Shown: positions 1-7,841 of the stretch, one piece after another
Layout of the letters: the number at the start of each line of letters is the position of its first letter
How positions within the stretch are numbered: the stretch's first letter is position 1
Assembly (NCBI GenBank): GCA_016286585.1
Contig: JAEETC010000018.1
Location: forward strand, 1-37,297
Source: Prevotella sp.
GTDB taxonomy: Bacteria; Bacteroidota; Bacteroidia; Bacteroidales; Bacteroidaceae
Reading direction: 5' to 3'
Length of the DNA stretch: 37,297 nt
Notes under the pieces: generated by a model
Seen by the model: the letters and a program-made list of their open reading frames with translations, nothing else
Databases searched by the model: none
What the model was told of the DNA's origin: nothing
Translations under genes and position numbers: made by a program

Positions 1-60
1 CGCTGACGCGTCGTGTCCGTAAATGGACAGGCGCAGAGCGCCACGCCTAATGTTCAATGA
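1..60. other. window edge, no gene recognised
   Basis: This short stretch lies downstream of the minus-strand membrane-protein gene that ends at 61. It contains two small dyads, TGTCC/GGACA around 14-29 and GGCGC/GCGCC read on the minus strand, but no T-tract. It may be the start of a weak terminator or of an intergenic repeat cut by the window edge. No reading frame with a credible start is visible. Confidence 0.3.
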
Positions 61-1437
61 TCAAACCGTTGCTTGGATGGGCGACAGGAGGAAGTCCGTC
101 AGCAGCCAGCCGTTATAAGCCAGCAGAAACAACGTCAATACCAGCACCACCACCCTCAGCCATCGTGCGCCATACGCCCTCAACAACGAGCCTGTGGCTA
201 TCGGCAGTACGAACAGGTAATGAGGTGACATGATCTGCACCTCGTTGATGCCAAAGCCAAGCACCAGATGGATGAACATGTCGAGGCCAAGCCACGACAG
301 ACAGAGCCAGAGGAAACGGCTTCTGCGCCCAAACCATACACCAGCCAGCGCCAGCAACACCACCAGTACCTCGACCACATAACTCAGCGTCCAGCGATAG
401 GTTACAAACACAGGACGCCCCACGAGCGTGTCCTCCAGGAAATGATCACGATGGAACTGGATACCCTCACCTAACAGATTCTCATATAATGTCTTCCAAC
501 GTGAGGTCGTGATGTCCGTCCACTTCAGGTAGCCATGATCCTCCATCGGCTTGCCCGTCTTGGCCGCCTGGCGTCGCAGCACCACCTCGCGTCTTGCCTT
601 CTTAGCCTCGTAACGCTCCTTCTCGTCAGGCGTCATTCTCGCCACCAGTTCTTCCTCAGCCTGGGCCTTGCGCACCTTCTGCTCAGCACGCGCCTGCTCT
701 CTGGGCTGGACGAACACACGATGTTCCCATATCGCCACACCCCATAACAAAGCGGCAGGCAGCAGCACCGCCAACAGCAGATACTTGAGTCGGAAGAAAG
801 CTCGACCATTGACGAAGAGGCCAGCCAGGAATATCTTTGCTCCGTTGCTCAGTGTGACACCTGCCGTGAGGAAAAAGAGCAATGCCGACTGCCACCAGCG
901 GAACATCCGCCCTTTCTGTAGACAGCGACCAGAGATATAGAGCGTTGTCAGCAGTAGGAACATCGAGATGGTGAAATGGTCTGGCACAATCACAGACAAG
1001 AGGATATAGGCAAAGGAGAATCCGAAGGCTGTCAGCAATGTGGCGTCGCATCGTCCCAGTCCGATGACCTCGCGATGGATGCGATAAAGAAAGATATAGG
1101 AATAGAACGAACAGAATACCACGGGCAGTGCTACCACCAGCTGTACACAGTTGATACCCGTCAGGGCCGTCAGTCCCTCGTTCAGCAGCCACAGCGGCCA
1201 CACCAGAAAGGCCAGCAGCGGATGGCGATGCACCTCAAAGAAGACATCCCAGTCTGTTACCGTCAAATATGTCAGTGGGTCATAGCCTGCCAGATGCAGT
1301 TCTCGCTCAAACACCCGCCAATAAGGTCCGAAACCAGGCTGCATCAGCAACTCGTGCATCCGCCATATCAGCAGTCCGTTCAGTGCGACAATCACCGCCA
1401 GCACTACTGCTGCCTGGATTCGTTCCTCAGGTTTCAC
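61..1437 (-). CDS. polytopic membrane protein, DUF6080-like, possibly glycosyltransferase-C-like
   Basis: A 458-residue integral membrane protein. Hydrophobic segments are spread over the whole length, for example residues 10-25, 75-90, 100-120, 135-165, 185-210, 220-235, and several between 350 and 450. A long, highly charged, helical insert rich in Lys, Arg and Glu lies at about residues 243-295, probably a cytoplasmic or periplasmic coiled coil between membrane spans. The general shape resembles GT-C-type sugar transferases and the Bacteroidales DUF6080 group; this family call is from memory and tentative. The start is a GTG whose TGA overlaps the stop of the upstream AAC(3)-like gene, which indicates translational coupling. 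It is the last of four overlapping genes, so it probably acts with the adenylation/ACP/acyltransferase set in making or modifying an envelope molecule. No substrate can be read from the sequence. Confidence 0.75.
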   Translation of the reverse strand: MKPEERIQAAVVLAVIVALNGLLIWRMHELLMQPGFGPYWRVFERELHLAGYDPLTYLTVTDWDVFFEVHRHPLLAFLVWPLWLLNEGLTALTGINCVQLVVALPVVFCSFYSYIFLYRIHREVIGLGRCDATLLTAFGFSFAYILLSVIVPDHFTISMFLLLTTLYISGRCLQKGRMFRWWQSALLFFLTAGVTLSNGAKIFLAGLFVNGRAFFRLKYLLLAVLLPAALLWGVAIWEHRVFVQPREQARAEQKVRKAQAEEELVARMTPDEKERYEAKKARREVVLRRQAAKTGKPMEDHGYLKWTDITTSRWKTLYENLLGEGIQFHRDHFLEDTLVGRPVFVTYRWTLSYVVEVLVVLLALAGVWFGRRSRFLWLCLSWLGLDMFIHLVLGFGINEVQIMSPHYLFVLPIATGSLLRAYGARWLRVVVLVLTLFLLAYNGWLLTDFLLSPIQATV

Positions 1438-2246
1438 CCTTGTTGCAATTTATGCTTGCAGAGGCCGCGGCTGGCGTTGTGGAGGATATCGTCGGCAATG
1501 ATGGGAGCTGCTGCAGCGAGGTCGACGATACGGTAGGGCAGGTCGTTGAGGGTGATGAGACGAGCGGCAACAGGCATCTCTAAGATACCGTCGAAAGCCG
1601 ACGGATTCTCCAACTTCTCACCAATCAGTGTGAGGTTGGTCTCCTCATAAAGCTCATAGGAGCGCACCAGCATCGAGTAGCTGCGGATGGTCTCACGGCC
1701 TTCGGCATCAATATACTGGCCTGTGAAGGTCTTGGGGAAGCGGTAGGTGTTGACACCACAGACCTCCTCGCAATGGTGGACGAAGGTGAAGCAGTCGGTA
1801 TAGTGCAGGTTGATGAGCACGCTCTTTCCGTGACATCGTTCCAGATAGCCGAAGGGGGAGTCGTCGCCAAAGGAACTGACGTTCTGCATATCGCAGAGCA
1901 GCTGTTGATCCTTGCCTGCTACGGCAAAGGAGTAGAGCGGATGCTGTGTGCGACGGAAGGCAGGATGTCGCAGGGCGACGGTGCCCAGCGTACCTGTCTT
2001 GCAAGGTGTCTTGTGGTAGTCGAAGGCGACACCGTGACAGAAGTCCCAGTTGAAGGTGGGAATGAGCAGGGTGCCCTCCTCACCGAGGGTCTCAAGGATG
2101 GCATCGAGGAACTTGTCGCGGTCGAAGCGCTCACCGTTACGCATGCTGGTGAAGGTGAGCTGCATGATGTCTGACGAGAGCAGCAGGCTGTCACCCTTCT
2201 CCAATCCCCAGTGCTTGGGGAGGTCGAGATAACTAATGTACGCCAT
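1434..2246 (-). CDS. AAC(3)-family N-acyltransferase
   Basis: A 270-residue member of the aminoglycoside 3-N-acetyltransferase fold (Antibiotic_NAT family). Visible family marks are an N-terminal segment LLIPTFNW at 60-67, the signature QHPLYSFAVAG at 101-111 (family HPxxS), SPFGYLE at 130-136, and FTFVHHCEE at 153-161, equivalent to the TxLHxAE active-site segment with His157/158 and Glu160. Family members transfer an acyl group from acyl-CoA to an amino group; many chromosomal members do not act on antibiotics. Here the gene overlaps an acyl carrier protein gene by 14 nt and the membrane-protein gene by 4 nt. An attractive inference is that it uses a carrier-bound amino-acyl or acyl group to N-acylate an amino sugar. 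That donor is inferred from context only. A resistance role is possible but is not supported by the operon. Confidence 0.85.
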   Translation of the reverse strand: MAYISYLDLPKHWGLEKGDSLLLSSDIMQLTFTSMRNGERFDRDKFLDAILETLGEEGTLLIPTFNWDFCHGVAFDYHKTPCKTGTLGTVALRHPAFRRTQHPLYSFAVAGKDQQLLCDMQNVSSFGDDSPFGYLERCHGKSVLINLHYTDCFTFVHHCEEVCGVNTYRFPKTFTGQYIDAEGRETIRSYSMLVRSYELYEETNLTLIGEKLENPSAFDGILEMPVAARLITLNDLPYRIVDLAAAAPIIADDILHNASRGLCKHKLQQG

Positions 2247-2463
2247 ACTTCTCGAGGAGTGCTACGATGCTGTCGACGGAGCCGAAGTTCTCAGGAACGA
2301 CATCCGTACCGTCAATGCGGAAGTTGAAAGTGATCTCCATGTTGGTGACAAGCGTCACGATGTCGTAGGAGTCAAGCATACCTGCTTCGATGAAGTCTTC
2401 ATCGCCACAGAAGTCGTACTCAGGGCGGATAGTCTTCAGAATCTCAATTATTTTTTCTTTCAT
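2233..2463 (-). CDS. acyl carrier protein, stand-alone
   Basis: A 76-residue carrier protein of the usual length for ACP/DltC-like domains. The motif GMLDSYDIVTLV at 29-40 contains Ser32, the expected attachment site for phosphopantetheine (family DSL/DSx). The first 25 residues are acidic and helical, as in other carriers. Its ATG overlaps the stop of the adenylation gene (ATGA), and its stop lies 14 nt inside the AAC(3)-like gene, so the three proteins are probably made in fixed proportion. It is unlikely to be the fatty-acid ACP, which usually sits with fabF and has the DSLD motif. The likely role is to hold the residue activated by the neighbouring ligase for transfer by the downstream acyltransferase. 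Confidence 0.88.
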   Translation of the reverse strand: MKEKIIEILKTIRPEYDFCGDEDFIEAGMLDSYDIVTLVTNMEITFNFRIDGTDVVPENFGSVDSIVALLEKYGVH

Positions 2464-3989
2464 TTGTTTACCTCTTTTTTATAATATAGCCGGTCGATTT
2501 TCCCGTTAGTGTTGCGCTGCAACTGCTCCAGACGGTGGTAGACCGTTGGGATCATGTACTTGGGCAACACCTTGCCGATTTCCATGCGGAACTGCGGCAC
2601 GGGAATCTCCTCGGGAGCCTCGTAGAAGAGAGTGATCTGTTTCTCCGTCTGATTGTAGACGATGCAGCCGTTCTTTACGAGTTTCAGCGTGTTGATGATG
2701 ACGTGTTCAATCTCGCCCAGGTCAGTACGGTAGCCCATGTGCTTCACGATGTTGTCCTTGCGGCCCTTGAACATGATGAGGCCCTCGTCGTTCAGACAGA
2801 CAATGTCGCCTGTGCGGTAGATCAGTTCGGGATAAGCCTTGTTCAGGGGGTTCTGCACGAAGGCAGCAGCAGTCTTCTCGGGGTTGTTGTAGTAACCCAT
2901 CGCCAGCGACGTGCCTCTGACACAAAGTTCTCCCTCAACACCCGGCTCGCTGATGGCCTTGTCTTCATCGTCGAGGATGAGGATGTCGGTATTGCGGCAG
3001 GGATAGCCGATAGGCAGCGGCTCCTCGTCAGGAATCTCCTTATTAATAATATAATAGGTGCAGTCGAGGGTGATCTCGATGGGGCCGTAGAGGTTGGCGA
3101 ATGTCACCTGCGGCAGATGATGATGCCAGTAGTTGTATTGTTTGGTGGGGAATACCTCGCCTGCGAACCATACGGTACGGAGGCTCTCAAGCTTGAAGCT
3201 CGACAGCAGGTCCATGTTGGCGATGTTCACCATAATCGTCGGCACCCAGAACAGGAAGTTCACCTGATGCTTCTCCAGCACCTCGAGGATCTTCGCAGGG
3301 AAGGCTGCGAGGTGGGCGGGCAACACGACGAGGGTGCTGGCCTTCGTCATGAGCATGCACAGTTCGAAGCTGTAGATGTCGAAGACGATGGGCGAGAGTG
3401 ATCCCATGACAAGGTCGTCGCCGAAGCCGAAGGTCTCCAGGCTCCAGTCGATGAAATCGAAGAAACTCTTATGGTTCAGCACGACACCCTTGGGAGTGCC
3501 GGTGGAGCCGGAGGTATTGATGATACATGAGGGATCGGTGTCGATGACGGTAGCACGGCGATTGGTGAGCTGTTGCTCGTCGACAGCCATCTCGTTGTCC
3601 GTCTCATCGAGCAGAATCAGCTTGACGCTGTCTGGGATGACGGCGGAGATGCTCTTAATCTGGACGCTGGTGGAGATGATGGCGGCAGGCTCGGTGAGTT
3701 CGAGGATATTCCTGATGCGCTCGGCAGGTGTCTTGATGTCGAGGTTCATGTAGAAGTCGCCGGCATAGAGGATGGCGAGATCAGCGTAGACGCTCTCTAT
3801 CGACTTGTCGAGGAACACGCCGACGGGCTTGTTCTGTGAGATGCCCAGTTTGGCGATGGTCGTAGCCGTCAGCATGGCCTGACGACGCAGGTCGGAGAAG
3901 CTGATGGTACGGTCTTTGTCGATGACGGCTGTCTTCTCAGGATACTTCCCGACCGTCTCCTCAAACAATTGTATCAAATGGATTCTCAT
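2460..3989 (-). CDS. amino-acid-type adenylation enzyme, DltA/NRPS A-domain-like
   Basis: A 509-residue stand-alone member of the ANL adenylating superfamily. From the ATG at 3989 the core motifs are: A3 INTSGSTGTPKG at 157-168, A4-like PIVFDIYSFEL at 200-210, A5 NLYGPIE at 299-305, A7 YRTGD at about 391-395, A8 GRKDNIVKHMGYR at 409-421, and A10 NTNGKIDR with the catalytic Lys at 497. The enzyme should activate a carboxylate, probably an amino acid, with ATP and load it on the adjacent carrier protein, as DltA does for DltC. A5 has Ile where YGPTE normally has Thr, which may reflect an unusual substrate pocket. An in-frame GTG at 4016 would add nine residues but lies inside the pnp terminator hairpin, so the ATG is preferred. 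It is the first gene of the overlapping four-gene operon. No separate promoter is obvious, so expression may depend on read-through from pnp. Confidence 0.88.
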   Translation of the reverse strand: MRIHLIQLFEETVGKYPEKTAVIDKDRTISFSDLRRQAMLTATTIAKLGISQNKPVGVFLDKSIESVYADLAILYAGDFYMNLDIKTPAERIRNILELTEPAAIISTSVQIKSISAVIPDSVKLILLDETDNEMAVDEQQLTNRRATVIDTDPSCIINTSGSTGTPKGVVLNHKSFFDFIDWSLETFGFGDDLVMGSLSPIVFDIYSFELCMLMTKASTLVVLPAHLAAFPAKILEVLEKHQVNFLFWVPTIMVNIANMDLLSSFKLESLRTVWFAGEVFPTKQYNYWHHHLPQVTFANLYGPIEITLDCTYYIINKEIPDEEPLPIGYPCRNTDILILDDEDKAISEPGVEGELCVRGTSLAMGYYNNPEKTAAAFVQNPLNKAYPELIYRTGDIVCLNDEGLIMFKGRKDNIVKHMGYRTDLGEIEHVIINTLKLVKNGCIVYNQTEKQITLFYEAPEEIPVPQFRMEIGKVLPKYMIPTVYHRLEQLQRNTNGKIDRLYYKKEVNK

Positions 3990-4005
3990 ACAATACGGGT
4001 TTATT

Positions 4006-4039
4006 TCAAAAAGCACCGGGACTGACTATCCCGGCGCTT
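4006..4039 (-). terminator. rho-independent terminator after pnp
   Basis: Read on the minus strand, AAGCGCCGGG and CCCGGTGCTT form a 10-bp stem with one G-T wobble around a 9-nt loop, and a T-run follows directly. It begins 14 nt after the pnp stop codon and 17 nt before the ATG of the adenylation gene. It probably ends most pnp transcripts and makes downstream expression depend on read-through. Confidence 0.85.
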
Positions 4040-4053
4040 CATATTCTTATGGT

Positions 4054-6411
4054 TTAGAAGTCCATGTCGTCGAGTGAGTCGCTGAAGTCCTTTGGAGCTG
4101 GAGTCTCAGCGGGGGCTTCCTGCTGGTGCTCAGGACGGGGATGACGGTCACCATGACGCTCGCCACGCTCAGGGCGCTCACGACGGTCGCGACGCTCGCC
4201 ACGGTCACGGCGCTCACCGCGCTCCGGACGCTCACGACGCTCACCACGGGCGGGACGCTCCACGTAGCCCTCGGGCTTCTCAATCAGCACGCGATGGCTG
4301 AGTTTGTACTTGCCAGTCTTAGGATCGATCTCCAGGAGCTTCACCTTGATCTTGTCACCCTCCTTGATACCGGCTTCCTCGACGGTCTCGAGGCGCTTCC
4401 AGTCAATCTCGGAGATGTGGAGCAAACCATCCTTGCCTGGCATGATCTCCACGAAGCAGCCGTAAGGCATGATGCTGCGGACTGTTCCCTCGTAGATCTC
4501 GCCCACCTCGGGGATGGCCACGATGGCCTTGATCTTGGCGATAGCAGCATCGATGCTGGCCTTGTCAGGTGCGCTGACCTGTACGTGACCCACACCGTCG
4601 GCCTCGTCGATGGTGATGGTGGCACCGGTATCCTCCTGCATTTGCTGGATGATCTTTCCGCCCGGGCCAATGACGGCACCGATGAACTCCTTGGGAATAT
4701 CGAAGGCCTCGATACGGGGAACCTGCGGCTTGAGTTCGGGACGCGGTTCGGCAATTGTCTCCGTCAGCTTCGAGAGGATATACTCACGGCCGGCCTTAGC
4801 CTGCATGAGGGCCTTCTCGAGGATCTCGAACGACAGACCGTCGCACTTGATATCCATCTGAGTGGCAGTCAGACCGTCCTTCGTTCCAGTGGTCTTGAAG
4901 TCCATATCACCCAGGTGGTCCTCATCACCGAGGATGTCGCTGAGCACAGCATACTTCTCTTCACCGGGATTCTTGATCAGACCCATGGCGATACCTGAGA
5001 CGGGCTTCTTCATGGGCACACCAGCGTCCATCAGGGCGAGGGTACCGGCACAGACAGTAGCCATAGATGAAGAACCGTTAGACTCGAGGATCTGAGAAAC
5101 CAGACGAACCGTGTAGGGGAAGTCCTCGGGAATCTGACCCTTCAGACCGCGCCAGGCGAGATGGCCGTGACCAATCTCACGGCGGCCTACGCCGCGCTGG
5201 GCCTTGGCCTCACCAGTACAGAACGGGGGGAAGTTATAGTGCAATAGGAAGCGCATGTAACCATGCTCCAACACATCGTCAACGAGTTTCTCGTCGAGCT
5301 TCGTACCAAGGGTACAAGTGCTCAGAGACTGTGTCTCACCACGGGTGAAGATAGCTGATCCGTGAGGCATGGGCAGGGGAGAGACCTCGCACCAGATGGG
5401 GCGGATATCGGTGGTCTTACGGCCATCGAGACGGATACCCTCATCGAGGATGCAACGGCGCATGGCATCGCGCTCCACATCATGGTAGTAACGCTCCATC
5501 ATAGCCTCGTACTCGTCCTTCGAGATCTCAGAGTCATCGTTGATCTCAGGATGAGCCTCGAAATATTTCTCCTTGAAGTCCTCGAGGATTTTCTCAAAGG
5601 CCTCGGCGCGCTCTTGCTTCTCCAGGGCTTGCTTCGTCACGTCGTAGGCGGGCTGATAGCACTCCTTGTTCATCTGCTCGCGGAGGGCCTCGTCGTTCAC
5701 CTCGTGGTTGTACTCGCGCTTCACGTCCTTGCCCAGCTCCTTGGAGAGCTCAGCCTGCAGCTCGCACATGGGCTTGATGGCATCCATGGCGGCCTTGAGG
5801 GCTCCCAGCAGATCCTGCTCGCTGACCTCCTTCATCTCACCTTCCACCATCATGATGTTCTCGGCAGAGGCACCGACCATGATGTCCATGTCGGCCTCCT
5901 TCATCTGCTCGAAGGTGGGATCGATGACATACTCACCGTTGATACGTGCAACGCGGACTTCCGAGATAGGGCACTCGAAAGGTATATCCGAGCAAGCCAG
6001 GGCTGCAGAGGCAGCGAAGCCGGCAAGAGCATCGGGCTGGTCAACACCGTCGGCGCTGAGCAGCATAACGTTTACGAATACTTCTGCGTGATAGTTACTT
6101 GGGAAGAGTGGACGAAGAACACGGTCCACCAGTCGTGATGTCAGGATTTCATTGTCTGAGGCTTTGCCTTCGCGCTTGGTGAATCCACCAGGGAAACGGC
6201 CTGCGGCACTGTACTGTTCGCGATAGTCCACCTGCAGTGGCATGAAATCGGTTCCGGGAACTGCATCTTTTGCGGCACAAACAGTGGCCAGGAGCACGGT
6301 GTTGTTCATCTTCAGCATGACGGCACCATCGGTCTGTTTTGCCACTTTCCCGGTTTCAATGGTGATGGTGCGTCCATCAGCCAATTGAATGGTTTTTGTA
6401 ATTACGTTCAT
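4054..6411 (-). CDS. pnp: polyribonucleotide nucleotidyltransferase (PNPase)
   Basis: A 785-residue PNPase, the phosphorolytic 3'-5' exoribonuclease of RNA decay and quality control. The order of parts is standard: a first RNase PH domain (about 1-145), an all-helical linker with many Glu and Lys, a second RNase PH domain carrying the conserved SNGSSSMA segment, a KH domain with GPGGK at 582-586, and an S1 domain from about 636 (VGEIYEGTV) to 705. After the S1 domain comes a 67-residue tail (719-785) with repeated [12 protein letters not shown] units followed by an acidic end. Such Arg/Gly tails are common on Bacteroidetes RNA-binding proteins and probably bind RNA. The ATG at 6411 gives the normal N-terminus. 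A Bacteroidetes -7 element and a 5'-end stem-loop lie upstream, and a strong terminator follows. Confidence 0.98.
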   Translation of the reverse strand: MNVITKTIQLADGRTITIETGKVAKQTDGAVMLKMNNTVLLATVCAAKDAVPGTDFMPLQVDYREQYSAAGRFPGGFTKREGKASDNEILTSRLVDRVLRPLFPSNYHAEVFVNVMLLSADGVDQPDALAGFAASAALACSDIPFECPISEVRVARINGEYVIDPTFEQMKEADMDIMVGASAENIMMVEGEMKEVSEQDLLGALKAAMDAIKPMCELQAELSKELGKDVKREYNHEVNDEALREQMNKECYQPAYDVTKQALEKQERAEAFEKILEDFKEKYFEAHPEINDDSEISKDEYEAMMERYYHDVERDAMRRCILDEGIRLDGRKTTDIRPIWCEVSPLPMPHGSAIFTRGETQSLSTCTLGTKLDEKLVDDVLEHGYMRFLLHYNFPPFCTGEAKAQRGVGRREIGHGHLAWRGLKGQIPEDFPYTVRLVSQILESNGSSSMATVCAGTLALMDAGVPMKKPVSGIAMGLIKNPGEEKYAVLSDILGDEDHLGDMDFKTTGTKDGLTATQMDIKCDGLSFEILEKALMQAKAGREYILSKLTETIAEPRPELKPQVPRIEAFDIPKEFIGAVIGPGGKIIQQMQEDTGATITIDEADGVGHVQVSAPDKASIDAAIAKIKAIVAIPEVGEIYEGTVRSIMPYGCFVEIMPGKDGLLHISEIDWKRLETVEEAGIKEGDKIKVKLLEIDPKTGKYKLSHRVLIEKPEGYVERPARGERRERPERGERRDRGERRDRRERPERGERHGDRHPRPEHQQEAPAETPAPKDFSDSLDDMDF

Positions 6412-6446
6412 CTTGTTTAAAACATCTAAAAAAATAAAAAATCAAT

Positions 6447-6468
6447 GCGACCAAGACATGATGGTCGC
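6447..6468 (-). promoter_or_regulatory. stem-loop at the 5' end of the pnp leader
   Basis: GCGACCA and TGGTCGC form a perfect 7-bp stem with an 8-nt loop. On the minus strand a T-rich stretch (ATTGATTTTTTATTTTTTT) follows. The predicted transcription start is only about 5-9 nt before the stem, so this hairpin would lie at the very 5' end of the pnp mRNA. It could protect the message, be a target for autoregulation, or act as a weak attenuator. Confidence 0.5.
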
Positions 6469-6480
6469 TAAAAATCGGCG

Positions 6481-6488
6481 CAAAGTTA
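6481..6488 (-). promoter_or_regulatory. pnp promoter, -7 element
   Basis: The minus strand reads TAACTTTG, a perfect match to the Bacteroidetes -7 consensus TAnnTTTG, about 70 nt before the pnp start codon. No clear TTTG is present at -33. The element faces away from the divergent lipoprotein promoter 50 nt further on. Confidence 0.65.
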
Positions 6489-6537
6489 CACATTATAATA
6501 TAAATAAACGAAGAAAAGGGGAATATTTTTCGTTTTT

Positions 6538-6569
6538 TTTGGTATTTTGCTTGCTTATTCGTACCTTTG
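6538..6569 (+). promoter_or_regulatory. promoter of the thioredoxin-like lipoprotein gene
   Basis: TTTG at 6538-6541 and TACCTTTG at 6562-6569 are separated by 20 nt, matching the Bacteroidetes -33/-7 pattern. The sequence from the -7 element on, TCGTACCTTTGCACCCG then CAAAACGAAAA, recurs almost unchanged upstream of tRNA-Val (7815-7841). The predicted leader is short, about 16-20 nt. Confidence 0.8.
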
Positions 6570-6592
6570 CACCCGCAAAACGAAAAGAAGTA

Positions 6593-7753
6593 ATGAATAT
6601 GAAACATATTTCAAAGGTGGCCGCTGCATTGCTGGCCGCAGGAGTGATGGCCTCATGTACTGGCAATCAGTTCAAGGTGGAAGGCCAGATTGCAAACGCC
6701 AGTGACTCGGTGCTCTATTTTGAGAATGTCGGTTTGGAGGGTATTCAGGTGCTCGACTCCGTGAAGTTGTCTGATAGCGGCGACTTCGCCTTCAGTGGTG
6801 AGGCTCCTGAGGCTCCTGAGTTCTACAGGCTCCGTATCGCCGATCAGATTATCAACGTCAGCATCGACTCCACGGAGACGGTGCAGGTGAAAGGCGAGTA
6901 TCCTGGTATGGCCTCTAACTATAGTGTTTCGGGCTCAGATAACTGTGAGAAGATCCGTGAACTGGCTCTCCGGCAGATGGAGCTCCTGCGTCAGGCCATC
7001 GCGCTGCAGGGCAATACGGAGTTGGGCATCTTCAAAGCCAACGATAGTATCAATCGTCTGGTCAATGCTTATAAGGAGGATGTGAAGCTTAATTATATCT
7101 ACAAGGAGCCCTTCAAGGCCTATGCCTATTTCGCCCTGTTCCAGGCCCTTGGCAACAGACTCATCTTCAACCCCCGTACCGATAAGGATGATATCAAGGC
7201 CTTTGCTGCGGTGGCCACGAGCTGGGATACATATTACCCCCATGCTGACCGTGGTCAGAACCTTCACAATATTGCTATTGAGGGGATGAAGAACCAGCGC
7301 ATTGTTGATGCCCAGAATTCAGAGCTGACGTTGGATGCCAGCAAGGTTACCGAGGCGGGTGTGGTAGATATCGCCCTGCTTGACAACAAGGGTCAGGAGC
7401 AGCGTCTCACCAGTCTGAAGGGTCAGGTGGTGTTGCTCGATTTCCATGTCTTCGCTCTTGAGGATTCACCAGCCCGTATCCTGATGCTCCGTGAACTCTA
7501 TAACAAATACCACGCTCAGGGTCTGGAGATTTATCAGGTGAGTCTCGATCCTGACGAGCATTTCTGGAAGCAGCAGACGGCAGCCCTGCCTTGGATCAAT
7601 GTGCGTGATGCCGATGGCATCGGTTCTCAGCGCCTGATGATGTACAACATCCAGGCCGTGCCCGACTTCTTCCTCATCGATCGTGGCAACAACCTCGTGA
7701 AGCGTGCAGCCATGATCAAGGATTTGGAGGCAGAGATCAAGAAGCTTCTATAA
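6593..7753 (+). CDS. lipoprotein with DUF4369-like and CxxC-less thioredoxin fold
   Basis: A 386-residue exported lipoprotein. The signal peptide has a charged start (MNMKHISK), a hydrophobic core and a lipobox ending MASC, so Cys22 should carry the lipid. Residues about 27-130 form a beta-rich domain like the DUF4369 module found before TlpA-type thioredoxins in Bacteroidetes. The C-terminal part (about 240-386) follows the TlpA/AhpC pattern: LKGQVVLLDF, a helix with LMLRELYNKY, and AVPDFFLID with the cis-proline. The redox site is missing. Where WCGPC would lie, the sequence reads FALEDSPAR. It should therefore not be a thiol oxidoreductase and may instead bind or scaffold. A longer upstream frame exists, but the promoter lies inside it and the ATG at 6593 directly precedes the signal peptide. 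Confidence 0.85.
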   Translation: MNMKHISKVAAALLAAGVMASCTGNQFKVEGQIANASDSVLYFENVGLEGIQVLDSVKLSDSGDFAFSGEAPEAPEFYRLRIADQIINVSIDSTETVQVKGEYPGMASNYSVSGSDNCEKIRELALRQMELLRQAIALQGNTELGIFKANDSINRLVNAYKEDVKLNYIYKEPFKAYAYFALFQALGNRLIFNPRTDKDDIKAFAAVATSWDTYYPHADRGQNLHNIAIEGMKNQRIVDAQNSELTLDASKVTEAGVVDIALLDNKGQEQRLTSLKGQVVLLDFHVFALEDSPARILMLRELYNKYHAQGLEIYQVSLDPDEHFWKQQTAALPWINVRDADGIGSQRLMMYNIQAVPDFFLIDRGNNLVKRAAMIKDLEAEIKKLL

Positions 7754-7762
7754 GCGAATTTG

Positions 7763-7807
7763 TCTGATATCTGCAAGAAAATTTGTTTTTTTCTTGCAGA
7801 TATCAGA
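7763..7807 (+). terminator. perfect 19-bp inverted repeat between lipoprotein gene and tRNA-Val
   Basis: The arms 7763-7781 and 7789-7807 are perfect reverse complements (starting TCTGATATCTGCAAG) around a 7-nt loop TTTGTTT. The structure begins 9 nt after the lipoprotein stop codon. A weak T-run (CTTTTC) follows. It most likely ends the lipoprotein transcript, but its right arm also covers the -33 region of the tRNA-Val promoter, so it could double as a regulatory site. Confidence 0.7.
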
Positions 7808-7824
7808 ATCTTTTCGTACCTTTG
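7793..7824 (+). promoter_or_regulatory. tRNA-Val promoter
   Basis: TACCTTTG at 7817-7824 is a perfect -7 element; CTTG at 7793-7796, 20 nt before it, is a one-mismatch -33 element and lies inside the right arm of the hairpin. The tRNA begins 17 nt after the -7 element. Confidence 0.75.
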
Positions 7825-7841
7825 CACCCGCAAACGAAAAA

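Noticed and set aside
1434..2246. Aminoglycoside resistance gene
   Set aside because: The protein is of the AAC(3) family, but it is embedded in a ligase/carrier operon; no mobile element or other resistance gene is near, so a resistance call is not supported.
2535..3401. Plus-strand open frame of 288 codons opposite the adenylation gene
   Set aside because: Shadow frame of a gene with all its core motifs intact on the other strand.
3990..4016. GTG start of the adenylation gene
   Set aside because: It falls in the pnp terminator hairpin, and the ATG at 3989 begins the normal A-domain N-terminus.
4126..4998. Plus-strand open frame of 290 codons opposite the pnp C-terminus
   Set aside because: The Thr/Leu/Ala repeat at its start is only the complement of the Arg/Gly tail codons of pnp.
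5362..6138. Long plus-strand open frame (258 codons) opposite pnp
   Set aside because: It lies entirely antisense to a certain gene, is rich in Leu/His/Asp as expected of a shadow frame, and has no promoter or domain.
6389..6592. N-terminal extension of the thioredoxin-like lipoprotein
   Set aside because: The promoter for the gene lies inside this stretch, and the extension would bury the signal peptide.
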